The notes under the pieces: generated by a model
Database searches by the model: none
Seen by the model: the letters and a program-made list of their open reading frames with translations, nothing else
What the model was told of the DNA's origin: nothing
Assembly (NCBI GenBank): GCA_004193555.1
Contig: RPGP01000001.1
Location: forward strand, 93,501 to 157,500
Reading direction: 5' to 3'
From: Desulfobacteraceae bacterium Eth-SRB1
GTDB taxonomy: Bacteria; Desulfobacterota; Desulfobacteria; Desulfobacterales; ETH-SRB1
DNA length: 64,000 bases
Made by a program: the position numbers and the translations under genes
Shown here: one piece after another, positions 7,820 to 18,105 of the stretch
How positions within the stretch are numbered: position 1 is the first letter of the stretch
Layout: every line of letters begins with the position of its first letter

Positions 7820-8239
7820 ATGGGCAAAATATTTCGGCCGGGCACCCGCGAAGCGACTATTTTATCAAAAATCGAGTCTTCAAAGGAATATGCGCGTAGA
7901 AAGGCAATAGCCGGCATAAAAGACTGCATCGAACCGCTATCCAATGCCATTGCCACAAAGCTTATCGAACACAACCTCGTGGAAACCACCAGCAAAAATG
8001 CCTTGGAAGAACAGATAATGCGGTGTCTTGACGGGCTGACACGTGCTGAAGAATTTGATGTTGACTTCCAGATTGCGCCGGTTAGGCACATTACGACCCA
8101 TCCGCATATTGTGAGCCTTTACACCACCTCTTTTGTTGTCGAAAAACTTCTTAATCACAAAGATATTGTCGATATTTTTGGTTCTGATGAAGATATATAT
8201 CTCTGTATTAACCGTCAGGTTGTTAAGTTCCTTCCTTGA
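7820..8239 (+). CDS. Conserved hypothetical protein, 139 aa
   Basis: I do not recognise the family. The protein is soluble and mixed alpha/beta, with a basic N-terminus (KIFRPGTREA) and a helical middle. A C-terminal stretch (HITTHPHIVSLYTTSFVVEKLL) is followed by an acidic turn. It ends three bases before the MBL-fold gene, so the two are almost certainly co-transcribed and may act together. An AAAAGGAAAAA tract precedes the ATG. Nothing is recognisable in the 160 bases upstream. Confidence 0.6.
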   Translation: MGKIFRPGTREATILSKIESSKEYARRKAIAGIKDCIEPLSNAIATKLIEHNLVETTSKNALEEQIMRCLDGLTRAEEFDVDFQIAPVRHITTHPHIVSLYTTSFVVEKLLNHKDIVDIFGSDEDIYLCINRQVVKFLP

Positions 8240-8242
8240 ATA

Positions 8243-9289
8243 ATGCGCCCCTCATTTCACCCACGGCTAATCAACGGTCCTTTTAATGATCCCGGGCTGT
8301 TCATCCCCTTTCTGTTTGAAAATCGTGCGGTAATCTTCGACATGGGCGATATTTATTCACTTTCTTCAAGGGATGTTCTTAAAATAAGCCATGCCTTTAT
8401 TACCCACACCCACATGGACCATTTTATAGGTTTTGACAATCTGCTGCGCCTGTTTCTCGGCCGTGAAAAAAATCTCTATATATACGGCCCTGAGGGCTTT
8501 TTGAAAAATGTTGAGGGAAAACTTGCAGGATATACATGGAACCTTGTAGACAACTTCAACAACCGGTTTATCCTGCATGTTACTGAAGTTCGTTCTGAAA
8601 GCCTTATTACGAGGCAGTATATGTGCGAAAATAGATTTATCCCTGCAACGGAGACGGTTGAACAACCTTTTAACGGTATTTTATTGAAAGAGCCCTCCCT
8701 ATCCTTTTCTTCACTTATTCTGGATCACAGCATCCCGTGCTTGGGATTTTCTCTTAAGGAAAGATTCCATGTAAATATTATAAAAGACAGAATTGTTGAG
8801 CTTGGACTGGAAATAGGCCCCTGGCTTAGAGAGTTTAAACAGGCTTTGTTTAACCATAATAATCCTGATTCGAAATTTGAGGTAAAATTCGGAAGGGAAC
8901 GTATCAAAACAAAGAGCTTTATCCTGGGCGATCTTGCCAGGCAGATTGCCATTATAACTCCAGGACAGAAGATTACTTATATAACAGACGTAGGATATAG
9001 CGAATCAAATGCGAAAAAAATTGTGAGCTTTGCAAAGGATTCAGACCAGCTTTTTATTGAAGCCGCTTTTCTTGAAAAAGACTCAGATATTGCAAGAAAC
9101 AAATATCATCTCACGGCCCGGCAGGCGGGAAGTATTGCAGGCATGGCCGGCGTAAAACAATTTACACTTTTCCATTTCTCACCAAGGTATGCCGGCCAGG
9201 AAGAGTTTTTATATAAAGAGGCAATAGCTGCTTATAAAGAAGGTAACAGTTCCCGGTTTACAGTTCCCGGTTTACAGTTTTTTTTATGA
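8243..9289 (+). CDS. MBL-fold metallo-hydrolase, RNase Z-like
   Basis: This 348-residue protein has the metallo-beta-lactamase metal motif THTHMDHFIGFDN (HxHxDH). Further family landmarks are ILDHSIPCLGF, a late strand with TYITDVGYSE (metal Asp), and the terminal FHFSPRY. The spacing is closest to ribonuclease Z/ElaC-type and related phosphodiesterases, and tRNA 3' processing is possible. All tRNA genes here already encode CCA, so the need for RNase Z is not obvious and another substrate is plausible. The C-terminal residues SSRFTVPGLQFFL are encoded by a dispersed repeat (9243-9282). Confidence 0.7.
   Translation: MRPSFHPRLINGPFNDPGLFIPFLFENRAVIFDMGDIYSLSSRDVLKISHAFITHTHMDHFIGFDNLLRLFLGREKNLYIYGPEGFLKNVEGKLAGYTWNLVDNFNNRFILHVTEVRSESLITRQYMCENRFIPATETVEQPFNGILLKEPSLSFSSLILDHSIPCLGFSLKERFHVNIIKDRIVELGLEIGPWLREFKQALFNHNNPDSKFEVKFGRERIKTKSFILGDLARQIAIITPGQKITYITDVGYSESNAKKIVSFAKDSDQLFIEAAFLEKDSDIARNKYHLTARQAGSIAGMAGVKQFTLFHFSPRYAGQEEFLYKEAIAAYKEGNSSRFTVPGLQFFL
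9243..9282. repeat. GGTTTACAGTTCCCGG repeat at MBL gene 3' end
   Basis: Two tandem copies of a unit with core AGTTCCCGGTTTAC lie within the last codons of the MBL gene. The sequence is related to the AACCGTGAACGGTTAC family (104-127, 63412-63460, 63535-63572). Confidence 0.55.
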
Positions 9290-9348
9290 GTATTGTCGAT
9301 TGTCGATTATTTTTTTTTGCAATCAACAATCTTTTGAACCTCTTGCTT

Positions 9349-9375
9349 CTTGTCAGCCTCTGGCTGACAAGTTTT
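9349..9375 (+). terminator. Intrinsic terminator after the MBL-fold gene
   Basis: A perfect 10-bp stem (CTTGTCAGCC / GGCTGACAAG) with a TCT loop is followed by TTTT. It lies 60 bases past the stop of the plus-strand gene and between two converging transcripts. The rplQ end is at 9440. Confidence 0.7.
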
Positions 9376-9439
9376 GACCAACCGTTAACTGTAAACCGAT
9401 ACTAAAGAGGTAAGGATTATATGGATAAACTTTTAATCC

Positions 9440-9937
9440 TTAATCCTCTATTTTTGTTGTAGAAACATTCTCCACTTTCTTTTGTTCAGGCTTATCTTCT
9501 TTTTTAGCAACTGCCGCTTTATCTTCCGCGGCCTTTTTCTTTGCTGCAGGGGCCTTCTTTACTTTCTTCTTTTTACTCTTTTCAATGGTTATAAGCTCAA
9601 TTATTGAAATCGGAGCAGCATCTCCGGGACGCCTTCCTATCTTGATAATCCTTGTATAGCCTCCTGAAACAGAACCAAACCACTCGGCAGCCTTATCAAA
9701 CAGTTTGTACACGACATTCTTTTCTCTGATTATTGAAAGCGCCTGTCGCCTGGCATGTAAATCGCCCCGTTTGGCCAGAGCAATCAAATGATCAGCCCAA
9801 CGCCTCAACCCTTTTGCTTTAGTGTCTGTAGTGCGGATACGCTCGTGTTTAAAAAGCGAGGTGACCATGTTTCTGAACATAGCATCTCTGTGACTGCTGG
9901 TTCTATTCAATTTTAAACCGGATTTTCGATGTCTCAT
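9440..9937 (-). CDS. rplQ: Ribosomal protein bL17 with Lys/Ala-rich tail
   Basis: This is a large-subunit protein. The core (about 1-118) opens [17 protein letters not shown] as in all L17 proteins. Residues about 120-165 form a low-complexity tail rich in Lys, Ala and Glu ([14 protein letters not shown]...), making it 165 residues against about 120-130 for compact homologues. It is the last gene of the alpha operon, eight bases after rpoA. Confidence 0.97.
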   Translation of the reverse strand: MRHRKSGLKLNRTSSHRDAMFRNMVTSLFKHERIRTTDTKAKGLRRWADHLIALAKRGDLHARRQALSIIREKNVVYKLFDKAAEWFGSVSGGYTRIIKIGRRPGDAAPISIIELITIEKSKKKKVKKAPAAKKKAAEDKAAVAKKEDKPEQKKVENVSTTKIED

Positions 9938-9945
9938 GGAATCGT

Positions 9946-10965
9946 TTATTCTCCTTCTTCTACATCCTCCTCAAGAGGCTCAAATCCTTCAAGCTTCATT
10001 CCAAGAGAAAGACCCATCTCATTTAAAACTTCCTTTATTTCATTTAAAGACTTTCTTCCAAAATTTTTTGTTTTCAGCATCTCTGCTTCTGTCTTGTTTA
10101 CCAATTGGTAAATTTTGTTTATATTTGCATTCTTAAGGCAATTTGCACTCCGGACAGAAAACTCAAGTTCTTCAACACTTCTGTAAAGATTCTCGTTAAA
10201 CTGTCTCTTCTGCTGTTCTTCAGCCTCTTTGTCCGGCTCCGGCTCAAGCTCTTCATCAAAACTTATAAAAGCATTCATCTGCTCTTTTAATATTTTGGCA
10301 GAATATGCGACAGCATCTTCCGGAAGAATAGTTCCATCGGTCCAGACTTCCAAAGTAAGTTTGTCATAATCGGTCTTCTGGCCGACACGAGCATTTCCGA
10401 CCACATAAATTGCACGTTTGATCGGTGAAAAGACTGCATCTACAGGTATTGTTCCCAGAGGAGCATCTTTATCCTTATTTGACTCGGACAGTGAATACCC
10501 TCTTCCTATTTTGACAGTCATGATCATTTTCAGAACAGCATCATCCGACAGCGTAGCAATAAGCAAGTCCGGATTTAGAACTTCACATTTCCCGTCATCG
10601 CTGATTATATCACCGGCAGTGATTTTGCCTGGCCCTTTCGCATCAATACGCACTGTCCTCGACTGAGTATCGAACAGCTTAAAATGCGCCTCTTTCAGAT
10701 TAAGGATAATTTCAGAAACATCTTCAAGCACACCATCTATAACGCTGAATTCGTGCATAACGGCATCAAACTTAACTGACACTATCGCCGCCCCGTACAG
10801 AGAAGAAAGTATAACTCGTCTTAATGAATTGCCGATTGTTACCCCGAATCCTCTCTCAAGAGGTTCACAGACGAACTTGCCATAGAAGTTCGTGCTTGTT
10901 ACCTGAACCTTTTCCGGCTTTATCATTTCCCGCCAGTTAATATACATAAGTTCATTTGATGACAT
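9946..10965 (-). CDS. rpoA: RNA polymerase alpha subunit
   Basis: This 339-residue protein nucleates polymerase assembly and contacts UP elements and activators. The N-terminal dimerisation domain has [17 protein letters not shown] (about 40-56). The C-terminal domain shows [16 protein letters not shown] and [15 protein letters not shown], the UP-element-binding helix. A GGAG lies just upstream of ATG 10965. The gene lies between rpsD and rplQ as in most bacteria. Confidence 0.98.
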   Translation of the reverse strand: MSSNELMYINWREMIKPEKVQVTSTNFYGKFVCEPLERGFGVTIGNSLRRVILSSLYGAAIVSVKFDAVMHEFSVIDGVLEDVSEIILNLKEAHFKLFDTQSRTVRIDAKGPGKITAGDIISDDGKCEVLNPDLLIATLSDDAVLKMIMTVKIGRGYSLSESNKDKDAPLGTIPVDAVFSPIKRAIYVVGNARVGQKTDYDKLTLEVWTDGTILPEDAVAYSAKILKEQMNAFISFDEELEPEPDKEAEEQQKRQFNENLYRSVEELEFSVRSANCLKNANINKIYQLVNKTEAEMLKTKNFGRKSLNEIKEVLNEMGLSLGMKLEGFEPLEEDVEEGE

Positions 10966-11064
10966 TTTTTATCTCCAGATTTTATCGGGTAAAAGTCTGA
11001 GTAGAATAATGACTATTGAAATTTTGCCTGCCTGCCGGCAGACAGAAAACAACAATGATAACTT

Positions 11065-11694
11065 TTACTTGGAATAAAGTTCAACTATAAGCTGTTCCTG
11101 GATAGGCATCGTAAGGTCTTCTCGAACCGGAAAGCTTTTTACTATTCCTTTGAATTTCTCTTTTTCCAGATCAAGCCATTGCGGAACCCCTCTTCTCACA
11201 ACAGCGCCCAATGAATCATCTATGACCTGCATTTTACGGCTTTTCTCCCTGGCTTCAACAACATCGCCAATTTTTAACATATATGACGGAATATTAACCT
11301 TCTTCCCATTTACAAGGAAATGATTGTGTTTTACAAGCTGACGTCCCTGTGAACGTGAATTAACAAAACCAAGACGATAAACAACATTGTCGAGCCGGCG
11401 TTCAAGCAATACAAGAAGATTTGTTCCTGTTATCCCTTTCTGATGTTCCGCCCTTTCAAAAAACAGGTAAAATTGTTTTTCAGAAAGACCATACATACGT
11501 TTAACCTTTTGTTTCTCACGAAGCTGAATGCCGTAATCTGAACTTTTTCTTCCACGACGCTGACCGTGCTGACCAGGCGGATAACCGCGTCGATCAAAAG
11601 CACACTTATCAGAATAACAACGGTCTCCCTTAAGAAACAGTTTTAAGTTTTCACGCCGGCATAACCGACAAACAGAACCTGTGTATCGTGACAA
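11065..11694 (-). CDS. rpsD: Ribosomal protein uS4, TTG start
   Basis: A small-subunit assembly protein of 209 residues when read from TTG 11694. That start follows AAAGGAGG closely and gives the conserved N-terminus [14 protein letters not shown] with its zinc-type cysteines. The farther ATG would extend into rpsK and add 16 unrelated residues. The S4 RNA-binding domain ([14 protein letters not shown]... [14 protein letters not shown]) is intact. Confidence 0.97.
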   Translation of the reverse strand: MSRYTGSVCRLCRRENLKLFLKGDRCYSDKCAFDRRGYPPGQHGQRRGRKSSDYGIQLREKQKVKRMYGLSEKQFYLFFERAEHQKGITGTNLLVLLERRLDNVVYRLGFVNSRSQGRQLVKHNHFLVNGKKVNIPSYMLKIGDVVEAREKSRKMQVIDDSLGAVVRRGVPQWLDLEKEKFKGIVKSFPVREDLTMPIQEQLIVELYSK

Positions 11695-11707
11695 TTTTCC
11701 TCCTTTT

Positions 11708-12094
11708 CTATACCCTGCGTCTTTTTGGCGGGCGGCATCCATTATGCGGAATTGGAGTTACATCCTTAATCGCCATAATATTAAAACCTGCGGCCTGCAA
11801 AGAGCGAAGCGCCGACTCTCTGCCGGCCCCGGGCCCCTTAACATACACTTCGACATTTTTCATGCCGTGTGTCATTGCCTTTTTTGCGGCATCTTCTGCT
11901 GCAATCTGAGCAGCAAAGGGAGTACTCTTCCTGGAACCCTTAAATCCCTGAACACCGGAACTTGACCACGCAATAACATTGCCTGCCTGATCGGTTATAG
12001 TAATTATTGTATTGTTAAAAGTAGATTGAATGTGCACTACTCCGTTTGGTATATTCTTCTTTTCTCTCTTTTTGGTGCGGGTTTTCTTTGCCAT
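11708..12094 (-). CDS. rpsK: Ribosomal protein uS11
   Basis: 128 residues, lining the platform of the 30S subunit near the mRNA exit. Conserved blocks are [29 protein letters not shown] and the terminal [12 protein letters not shown]. It is 13 bases upstream of the rpsD TTG. Confidence 0.98.
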   Translation of the reverse strand: MAKKTRTKKREKKNIPNGVVHIQSTFNNTIITITDQAGNVIAWSSSGVQGFKGSRKSTPFAAQIAAEDAAKKAMTHGMKNVEVYVKGPGAGRESALRSLQAAGFNIMAIKDVTPIPHNGCRPPKRRRV

Positions 12095-12157
12095 GAATAA
12101 AATCCCTATCTCCTGTGATATTGCAATAAATACTGGCGACTGAGGTATAGTTAATAA

Positions 12158-12541
12158 TTATTTCTTTGGAACTCCACCTCTCTTCTTAACCGCTGATCTT
12201 CTCGGTCCTTTTCGTGTGCGTGCATTTGTGCTTGTCCTCTGTCCTCGCACCGGAAGCGATTTTCGATGACGAAGGCCCCGATATGCTCCAAGATCCATCA
12301 ACCTTTTAATGTTCATCGAAACTACCGTACGAAGTTCGCCTTCAACTTTGAGTTCGCTGTCGATAATTTTGCGTATGTTGTTTATCTCAGACTCTGTCAG
12401 CACATCTGTTTTGGTGCCGGGATCAATGTTGAGCTTTGAGAGTATCCGGTTTGACGTAGTTCTGCCAATACCATAAATATATGTCAACCCGATCTCAACC
12501 CGCTTATTTTTAGGCAAATCTACGCCTGCAATTCGTGCCAA
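12158..12541 (-). CDS. rpsM: Ribosomal protein uS13, TTG start
   Basis: 127 residues from TTG 12541 behind GAGGAGG. The start gives [16 protein letters not shown], the invariant N-terminus, so the rare codon is secure. The C-terminus has the [13 protein letters not shown] tail that reaches the P site. It follows rpmJ by 13 bases. Confidence 0.98.
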   Translation of the reverse strand: MARIAGVDLPKNKRVEIGLTYIYGIGRTTSNRILSKLNIDPGTKTDVLTESEINNIRKIIDSELKVEGELRTVVSMNIKRLMDLGAYRGLRHRKSLPVRGQRTSTNARTRKGPRRSAVKKRGGVPKK

Positions 12542-12554
12542 AGCAAATCCTCCT

Positions 12555-12668
12555 CTATCCTTGCCTCTGTTTATGCCGCTTGTTTTCGCAAATAACTCTT
12601 ACGACCCGTTTTCTACGTATTATTTTACACTTATTGCACATTTTTTTTACAGATGCCCTGACTTTCAT
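12555..12668 (-). CDS. rpmJ: Ribosomal protein bL36
   Basis: This 37-residue gene reads [20 protein letters not shown], then [15 protein letters not shown]. The zinc ligands are C11, C14 and C27 plus the late histidine, so it is the zinc-binding form. It lies between infA and rpsM, its usual place. Confidence 0.97.
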   Translation of the reverse strand: MKVRASVKKMCNKCKIIRRKRVVRVICENKRHKQRQG

Positions 12669-12720
12669 AAAAGACTCCCTTATCAATCAACAATTATCAA
12701 TTAACATTGATCATTGCTTT

Positions 12721-12939
12721 CTATTTTGATCTGTACGTAATCCTGCCGCGCGAGAGATCATAGGGTGACAGTTCAACTGTAACCGTGTCTCCCGGCAGGA
12801 TTTTAATAAAATGCATGCGCATCTTACCGGAAATATGCGCAAGCACCTGGTGCTTATTTTCCAATTCGACTTTAAACATCGCATTGGGCAGAGTCTCAAG
12901 CACCTTACCCTCTACTTTTATCGCCTCTTCCTTTGGCAT
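12721..12939 (-). CDS. infA: Translation initiation factor IF-1
   Basis: This 72-residue single S1/OB-fold protein occupies the ribosomal A site during initiation. It has [19 protein letters not shown] and the family end [14 protein letters not shown]. It starts three bases after the map stop and is therefore likely coupled to it. Confidence 0.98.
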   Translation of the reverse strand: MPKEEAIKVEGKVLETLPNAMFKVELENKHQVLAHISGKMRMHFIKILPGDTVTVELSPYDLSRGRITYRSK

Positions 12940-12942
12940 ATT

Positions 12943-13698
12943 TTAATCCCTGTCAGTTTTACTCAATATAACCGGACCATTTTCAGTTATTGCAATTGTA
13001 TGCTCAAAATGAGCGGACAAACAACCATCCTTTGTTACAGTTGTCCACCCATCATCAAGTACTTTTACATCATATCCTTTTTCATTCACCATAGGTTCTA
13101 TCGCAAAAGTCATACCCGGTTTTAAGCGAACCCCGTTACCGGGCTCTCCAAAATTAGGTATTTGAGGCTCTTCGTGTAATTTACTGCCGATACCATGGCC
13201 AACAAATTTACGCACAACCGAAAAACCGGCTATCTCCACATGTGATTGAATTGCATGTGAAATGTCTGAAAGCCGGCCATTGGGAACCGCCTTTTCAATC
13301 CCTTTGAACAAAGCCTCTTTTGTTACTCTGGACAGCCGCTCGGCAGCCTCTGATATTTTCCCGACAGCCACTGTAATAGCTGCGTCACCGTAATATCCTT
13401 CCTTAAGAATTCCAAAATCCAAGCTTAATATGTCCCCTTCAACAAGTGGCTTTTTAGAAGGAAATCCATGCACAACCACATTGTTCGGCGAAGCGCATAA
13501 CGCATATGGAAAACCACAGTATCCTTTAAAGGCCGGGATTACTCCCTTTTCTCTGGCTAATCTTTCCGAAAGATCGTTTAAATAAAGAGTATTTATTCCG
13601 GGCTTAACCTCTGATTTAAGTATAGCAAGTGTTTCAGCAACAATTTGATTGCTTTTTCGAATCTTTTCGATCTCCTGTGATGATTTTAAAATCACCAT
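12943..13698 (-). CDS. map: Methionine aminopeptidase, type I
   Basis: This 251-residue enzyme removes the initiator methionine. The metal ligands are visible in LSLDFGILKEGYYGDAA (two Asp), KFVGHGIG (His), FAIEPM (Glu) and HFEHTIAI (Glu). There is no N-terminal zinc-finger or SH3-like extension. It sits one base from secY, the classical spc-operon end. Confidence 0.97.
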   Translation of the reverse strand: MVILKSSQEIEKIRKSNQIVAETLAILKSEVKPGINTLYLNDLSERLAREKGVIPAFKGYCGFPYALCASPNNVVVHGFPSKKPLVEGDILSLDFGILKEGYYGDAAITVAVGKISEAAERLSRVTKEALFKGIEKAVPNGRLSDISHAIQSHVEIAGFSVVRKFVGHGIGSKLHEEPQIPNFGEPGNGVRLKPGMTFAIEPMVNEKGYDVKVLDDGWTTVTKDGCLSAHFEHTIAITENGPVILSKTDRD

Positions 13699-13699
13699 A

Positions 13700-15016
13700 T
13701 TAAAATCGCCCCTTCACTTTTGCCCCGCCTTTTTTCAAAAAGCCTTCGTAATGGCGGGTCAGCATATGAGATTCCATTTGTGAAATAGTATCAATAGCAA
13801 CTCCAACAACTATAAGAAGAGCTGTGCCTCCAAAATAAAAAGGCACATTGAACTTTGATATCAAAATAGATGGAAGTACACACACGGCAGAAACATATAT
13901 CGCTCCGCCAAGAGTAATACGTGTCAAAACCTTATCAATATAATCTGCTGTTCGTTTGCCTGGACGGATACCCGGAATATAACCCCCGTTTTTCTTCATA
14001 TTGTCCGCCACATCAACGGGATTAAATGTAACAGCGGTATAAAAATAACAGAAAAAGAAGATAAAACCCACAAACAGGATTTCATACACAAAATTACCCG
14101 GTCTCATTGAAGAGGCAATGCTCTGCATCCATGGAACCGTAATAAAACTGGCTATTGTTGCAGGGAACATAATAATTGATGAAGCAAAAATAGGAGGAAT
14201 AACGCCGGAAGTATTGATTTTTAGAGGAAGATGTGTACTCTGCCCCCCGTACATCTTCCGGCCGACCACCCTTTTTGCATATTGTACAGGTATCCGACGC
14301 TGTCCCTGCTCAACAAATATAATGAATCCAACAACAGCTATCATAAGAACGGCAAGTATTAATATGGCAAATATTCCCATTTCTCCTGTAGTAAGAAGAC
14401 GAAATGAATTGCCTATTGCGCTCGGTATGTTGGCTACAATGCCGGCAAAAATTATAAGAGAAATACCATTGCCGATACCACGCTCTGTAATCTGCTCTCC
14501 AAGCCACATAATAAAGGCCGTACCCGCGGTTAGAGTGATTACCGTTATAAGCCTGAATTCCCATCCGGGATGTATTACTACCGGAGCGCCACCCGGCGAA
14601 CTCATGCTTTCAAGGCCGATACTTATACCGAATCCCTGAATGACACTTAATACTACAGTGCCGTATCGGGTATATTGTGTAATTTTTTTATGTCCCTGCT
14701 CACCTTCCTTTTTCAAACGTTCAAGATGCGGTATTGCTACGGTCAAGAGTTGCAGTATGATGGATGCGCTGATATACGGCATTATTCCAAGAGCAAAAAC
14801 AGACAGTCTCTCCAGAGCGCCTCCTGAAAACATATTGAAAATTCCCAATATAGTGCCTTCCATTCTTGCAAAAAATGAAGCAAGCGCAATGCCGTCTATA
14901 CCCGGCGTTGGTATGTGCACACCAACACGATACACAATAAGAAGAGCTAATGTGTATATAATCCTTCTCTTTAGTTCGGGTATTTTAAAGACATTCTGGA
15001 ACCCACCGCCAACCAT
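13700..15016 (-). CDS. secY: Preprotein translocase channel SecY
   Basis: This 438-residue protein has ten predicted membrane helices and forms the protein-conducting pore. The plug-region sequence is FNMFSGGALERLSVFALGIMPYISASI, described by position about 58-85. The ribosome-contacting loop has QGQRRIPVQYAKRVVGRKMY near residues 233-252. It starts two bases after rplO. Confidence 0.98.
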   Translation of the reverse strand: MVGGGFQNVFKIPELKRRIIYTLALLIVYRVGVHIPTPGIDGIALASFFARMEGTILGIFNMFSGGALERLSVFALGIMPYISASIILQLLTVAIPHLERLKKEGEQGHKKITQYTRYGTVVLSVIQGFGISIGLESMSSPGGAPVVIHPGWEFRLITVITLTAGTAFIMWLGEQITERGIGNGISLIIFAGIVANIPSAIGNSFRLLTTGEMGIFAILILAVLMIAVVGFIIFVEQGQRRIPVQYAKRVVGRKMYGGQSTHLPLKINTSGVIPPIFASSIIMFPATIASFITVPWMQSIASSMRPGNFVYEILFVGFIFFFCYFYTAVTFNPVDVADNMKKNGGYIPGIRPGKRTADYIDKVLTRITLGGAIYVSAVCVLPSILISKFNVPFYFGGTALLIVVGVAIDTISQMESHMLTRHYEGFLKKGGAKVKGRF

Positions 15017-15018
15017 TA

Positions 15019-15459
15019 TTATAAGACCTCTACATTTCCACCAGCGGCTTCTATCTTTTCCCTGGCGCTTTTACTTATTCTATCGATCTTAATCGTAAGC
15101 GGATATTTGATATCACCATGACCAAGAAGTTTTATACAATCATTTGTACCATTGATAAGTCCATTACGAATAAGCGCTGCCTCATCCACCAGGCTGCCTG
15201 TTTCAAATTTTGACAAATCACGTATGTTTACTGTCGCCATATTTTTTCTAAAAATATTTGTAAAACCGCGTTTGGGCAAACGGCGATGAATAGGCATTTG
15301 ACCACCTTCAAAGCCCGGCCTGACACCACCACCTGAACGACTATTATGCCCTTTTGTTCCTCTTCCGGCTGTCTTGCCCCTTCCCGAACCAGGGCCACGC
15401 CCTAAACGTCTCCGGGGCTTTCGTGAACCCTTTGGCGGTGACAATTCATTAAGCAGCAT
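15019..15459 (-). CDS. rplO: Ribosomal protein uL15
   Basis: 146 residues. The Gly/Arg-rich N-terminal extension ([20 protein letters not shown], then [18 protein letters not shown]) threads into the large subunit. The C-terminal globular part is normal. The gene overlaps rpmD by 11 bases. Confidence 0.97.
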   Translation of the reverse strand: MLLNELSPPKGSRKPRRRLGRGPGSGRGKTAGRGTKGHNSRSGGGVRPGFEGGQMPIHRRLPKRGFTNIFRKNMATVNIRDLSKFETGSLVDEAALIRNGLINGTNDCIKLLGHGDIKYPLTIKIDRISKSAREKIEAAGGNVEVL

Positions 15460-15643
15460 CGATCTTCTCCTCAGCCTTCACCAGATATGATACTTTGTCA
15501 ATCATTCCCCGAATAGAAGGTGTATCTTTAAGTTCAACTGTTTTATTTGTCTTTGTAAGCCCCATACCGCATAATACTCTGCGGTGTTTTTCCGGTCTTC
15601 CGATCATGCTTTTAATTAGAGTTATTTTCAGCAATCCTGCCAT
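15449..15643 (-). CDS. rpmD: Ribosomal protein uL30
   Basis: 64 residues. The core [30 protein letters not shown] and [14 protein letters not shown] is intact. The 158-bp gap to rpsE upstream is wide for this operon. It contains a hairpin of the type GACGTAC...GTACGTC and no gene. Confidence 0.96.
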   Translation of the reverse strand: MAGLLKITLIKSMIGRPEKHRRVLCGMGLTKTNKTVELKDTPSIRGMIDKVSYLVKAEEKIDAA

Positions 15644-15801
15644 TTATCATCCCTTTTCATATTTATATAGTAACTGAACGAAAAGCCTGAATTATGTTAT
15701 CCCAATTCAGGTCTGAAAGGAGGCCTTCGAGTAAGACGTACATGTTAGTACGTCGTTGAGAAGTCCGACCGATAACGCAGTAAAATTATTTATCTGAAAG
15801 T

Positions 15802-16296
15802 CTATAGTTCTTCAACCTGAATACCACGTCTGGTTGCCACCTGTTCACGGCTCTGAAGTTGTTGAAGCCCGGCAATAGTAGCTTTAACCAAATTATGGGG
15901 ATTATGCGATCCTAAACACTTTGTAAGGATATTCTGAACTCCGACGGCCTCAAGCACAGCTCTTACAGCGCCGCCAGCAATAACACCGGTGCCTTTGCTT
16001 GCAGGCTTTAACAAAACCCGTCCTGCGCCGAATTTTCCTATAACTTCATATGGTATTGTCCTGTCAACCAATGAGATTTTAACCATATTCTTTTTAGCTT
16101 TTTCAACACCTTTGCTGATAGCCCCGGGTACTTCTCCTGCTTTTCCTAATCCAAAACCCACGCTGCCTTCTCCATCACCAACTACAACTATAGCGCTAAA
16201 GCTGAACCTGCGGCCACCCTTGACAACTTTTGCCACCCGATTAATATGAACCACCTTATCTATTAACTGGTTTTCGCCCGCTTCCTGTTTATACAA
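15802..16296 (-). CDS. rpsE: Ribosomal protein uS5, TTG start
   Basis: 164 residues from TTG 16296, which follows AAGGAGG at eight bases. The double-stranded RNA-binding fold has [20 protein letters not shown] and the C-terminal domain has [13 protein letters not shown]. This protein helps tRNA-selection fidelity. Confidence 0.96.
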   Translation of the reverse strand: MYKQEAGENQLIDKVVHINRVAKVVKGGRRFSFSAIVVVGDGEGSVGFGLGKAGEVPGAISKGVEKAKKNMVKISLVDRTIPYEVIGKFGAGRVLLKPASKGTGVIAGGAVRAVLEAVGVQNILTKCLGSHNPHNLVKATIAGLQQLQSREQVATRRGIQVEEL

Positions 16297-16328
16297 AAAA
16301 CTGCCTCCTTCTTATAAATAATGATTGG

Positions 16329-16724
16329 CTAAAAAACCAAACCTGCTTTACGCGCTCCATCAGAAACAGCTTTGACACGACCGTGATATAAAAAACCGTT
16401 TCTATCAAATACTACCTGCTTTACACCCTTTTCGGCAACACGTTCAGCTACAAGTTTCCCAACATAGACTGCCGCTAAAATCTTCCCTTTATTAAAATCT
16501 GAAGAATTGTTTAAAGCCTGTGCAAATTTTTCTTTTACAGCCTTTTCTACGGTTGATGCCGCAGCAATTGTGTGCCCGCATGTATCATCGACCACCTGTG
16601 CATAAATATGCTTTGCGCTTCTAAAAACACTCAGCCTTGGCCTCTGCTTTGTGCCGACCAAAGCCTTTCTGATCCTTTTTTTCCTTTTTATACGCGCCTG
16701 AGGCTTAAAAGCTAATGAACCCAT
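16329..16724 (-). CDS. rplR: Ribosomal protein uL18
   Basis: 131 residues, a 5S rRNA-binding protein of the central protuberance. Conserved blocks are [33 protein letters not shown] and [20 protein letters not shown]. Confidence 0.97.
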   Translation of the reverse strand: MGSLAFKPQARIKRKKRIRKALVGTKQRPRLSVFRSAKHIYAQVVDDTCGHTIAAASTVEKAVKEKFAQALNNSSDFNKGKILAAVYVGKLVAERVAEKGVKQVVFDRNGFLYHGRVKAVSDGARKAGLVF

Positions 16725-16800
16725 ATTTTATTTCCTTGAAAAAACCGGCTTATTAAACAGCCAAGCTTCATTATTATATTGTGTCTTTTCCCTTATTGAT

Positions 16801-17340
16801 CTATTTTGTTCCGGTCTTTCCGGCTTTCCTCTGGATATGCTCTTCCGCATATTTTATTCCTTTGCCTTTATAAGGCTCCGGAGGTCTTAGCCGCCTGATT
16901 GCCGCAGATACCAGCCCAAGCTTTTCTTTATCAATTCCGGAAAGTTTTATAATATTATTTTTGTCAATAGTCGCTGAAATACCATCCGGAAGATCAAAAT
17001 TAACAGGATGCGAATATCCGAGGTTGAATACTATCGTATTCCCGTTAAGAACAGCACGATAGCCGATACCGTTTATTTGCAAAATCCGCTCAAATCCACT
17101 TGTCACACCGGCGACCATATTGGCAACAAGACTGCGTGTTAGACCTTGCAAAGGACTGCCGGCTCTTTCGTCATTAACAATATTCACAACAATAAATCCA
17201 TCTTCCAGCTTCAGATCAATGGAAGAATGTATAGACCTGACAAGTGTACCCTTTTCACCCTGTACAGTAATCACCCTGTCTTTATATGATATTTTAGTCT
17301 TGTCAGGTATCGGAATCAGCTTTTTACCCACTCGGGACAT
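16801..17340 (-). CDS. rplF: Ribosomal protein uL6
   Basis: 179 residues with the duplicated L6 fold. The first half has SRVGKKLIPIP and VQGEKGTL. The second has INGIGYRA and RRLRPPEPYKGKGIKYAEE, the family signature. Confidence 0.98.
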   Translation of the reverse strand: MSRVGKKLIPIPDKTKISYKDRVITVQGEKGTLVRSIHSSIDLKLEDGFIVVNIVNDERAGSPLQGLTRSLVANMVAGVTSGFERILQINGIGYRAVLNGNTIVFNLGYSHPVNFDLPDGISATIDKNNIIKLSGIDKEKLGLVSAAIRRLRPPEPYKGKGIKYAEEHIQRKAGKTGTK

Positions 17341-17420
17341 TAAAGTACTCCCTCTCTTTCGACCTACAAACTGCGTTTAAAAGGATATAATCTGTAACTT
17401 GTATCCGGCAATTTATATAA

Positions 17421-17819
17421 CTACCATACATTGCAGATTACTTCTCCTCCAATATTCTTATCTCTGGCTGTCTTGTCTGTCACCATCCCTTTTGATGTGG
17501 ACAAAATCGAAACGCCCATTCCGTTTAAAACAGGCTTAATATCCTTACTCTTAACATAAACCCGCCTACTCGGTTTGCTGACACGTTCAATACCCAGAAT
17601 GACGCTTGAATATCCAGAACCATATTTTAGATAAACACGTAAAACACCCTGCTTGGAATCCTTAATAAACTTATAATTCTTGATAAACCCCTCATCCTTC
17701 AATACTTTTGCCAGCTCAATTTTCAGCTTTGCGCCTGGTATATCAACGCTATTTAATTGGGCCTTTTGGGCATTTCTGATTCTGGTCAACATATCTGCAA
17801 TTGGGTCACTCATTGCCAT
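17421..17819 (-). CDS. rpsH: Ribosomal protein uS8
   Basis: 132 residues. The start MAMSDPIADMLTRIRNAQ has two in-frame ATG codons, 17819 or 17813. The RNA-binding C-terminal part includes GMGVSILSTSKGMVTDKTAR. A 286-bp spacer separates it from rpsN upstream, caused by the inserted element at 17852-18032. Confidence 0.98.
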   Translation of the reverse strand: MAMSDPIADMLTRIRNAQKAQLNSVDIPGAKLKIELAKVLKDEGFIKNYKFIKDSKQGVLRVYLKYGSGYSSVILGIERVSKPSRRVYVKSKDIKPVLNGMGVSILSTSKGMVTDKTARDKNIGGEVICNVW

Positions 17820-17851
17820 TACATTTCTCCGTTATAATACATCTATAATAC

Positions 17852-18032
17852 GAGACCTTTGAAAAACATGCTCTTTCTGTCATTTCCACTAAGGTAGGAA
17901 TCCATAACGAGTTAAAAATGCTTGTCCTCGACCTTGCTCGGGGACTGGATTCCAGTTTGCACTTGCCTGTGCAGGCACGGCAGACAGGCTGAAATGACCA
18001 TTTAAACTATTTATGACAAAATTCAAAGTCTC
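17852..18032. mobile_element. MITE-like element, copy D (different interior)
   Basis: The 181-bp element has ends GAGACCTTTG and CAAAGTCTC and is flanked by perfect 5-bp duplications AATAC (17847-17851 and 18033-18037). The interior differs from copies A-C. It carries a nested inverted repeat of the TGTCATTTC...GAAATGAC type, around GGAATCC / GGATTCC. It lies inside the spc operon between rpsN and rpsH, so operon transcription must read through it. Confidence 0.85.
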
Positions 18033-18105
18033 AATACATCAATTATTAATAAACTCATAACAAGGCAGATTTATTAGGAATTAAATATTAATAGTCTCGT
18101 GCTGC

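Noticed and set aside
9440..9937. Frameshift in rplQ because of the odd C-terminus
   Set aside because: The tail is a continuous Lys/Ala-rich extension in frame. Low-complexity tails are common on L17, so no error is implied.
11065..11742. rpsD starting at the upstream ATG 11742
   Set aside because: It would overlap rpsK and add unrelated residues. TTG 11694 has a far better Shine-Dalgarno and the conserved N-terminus.
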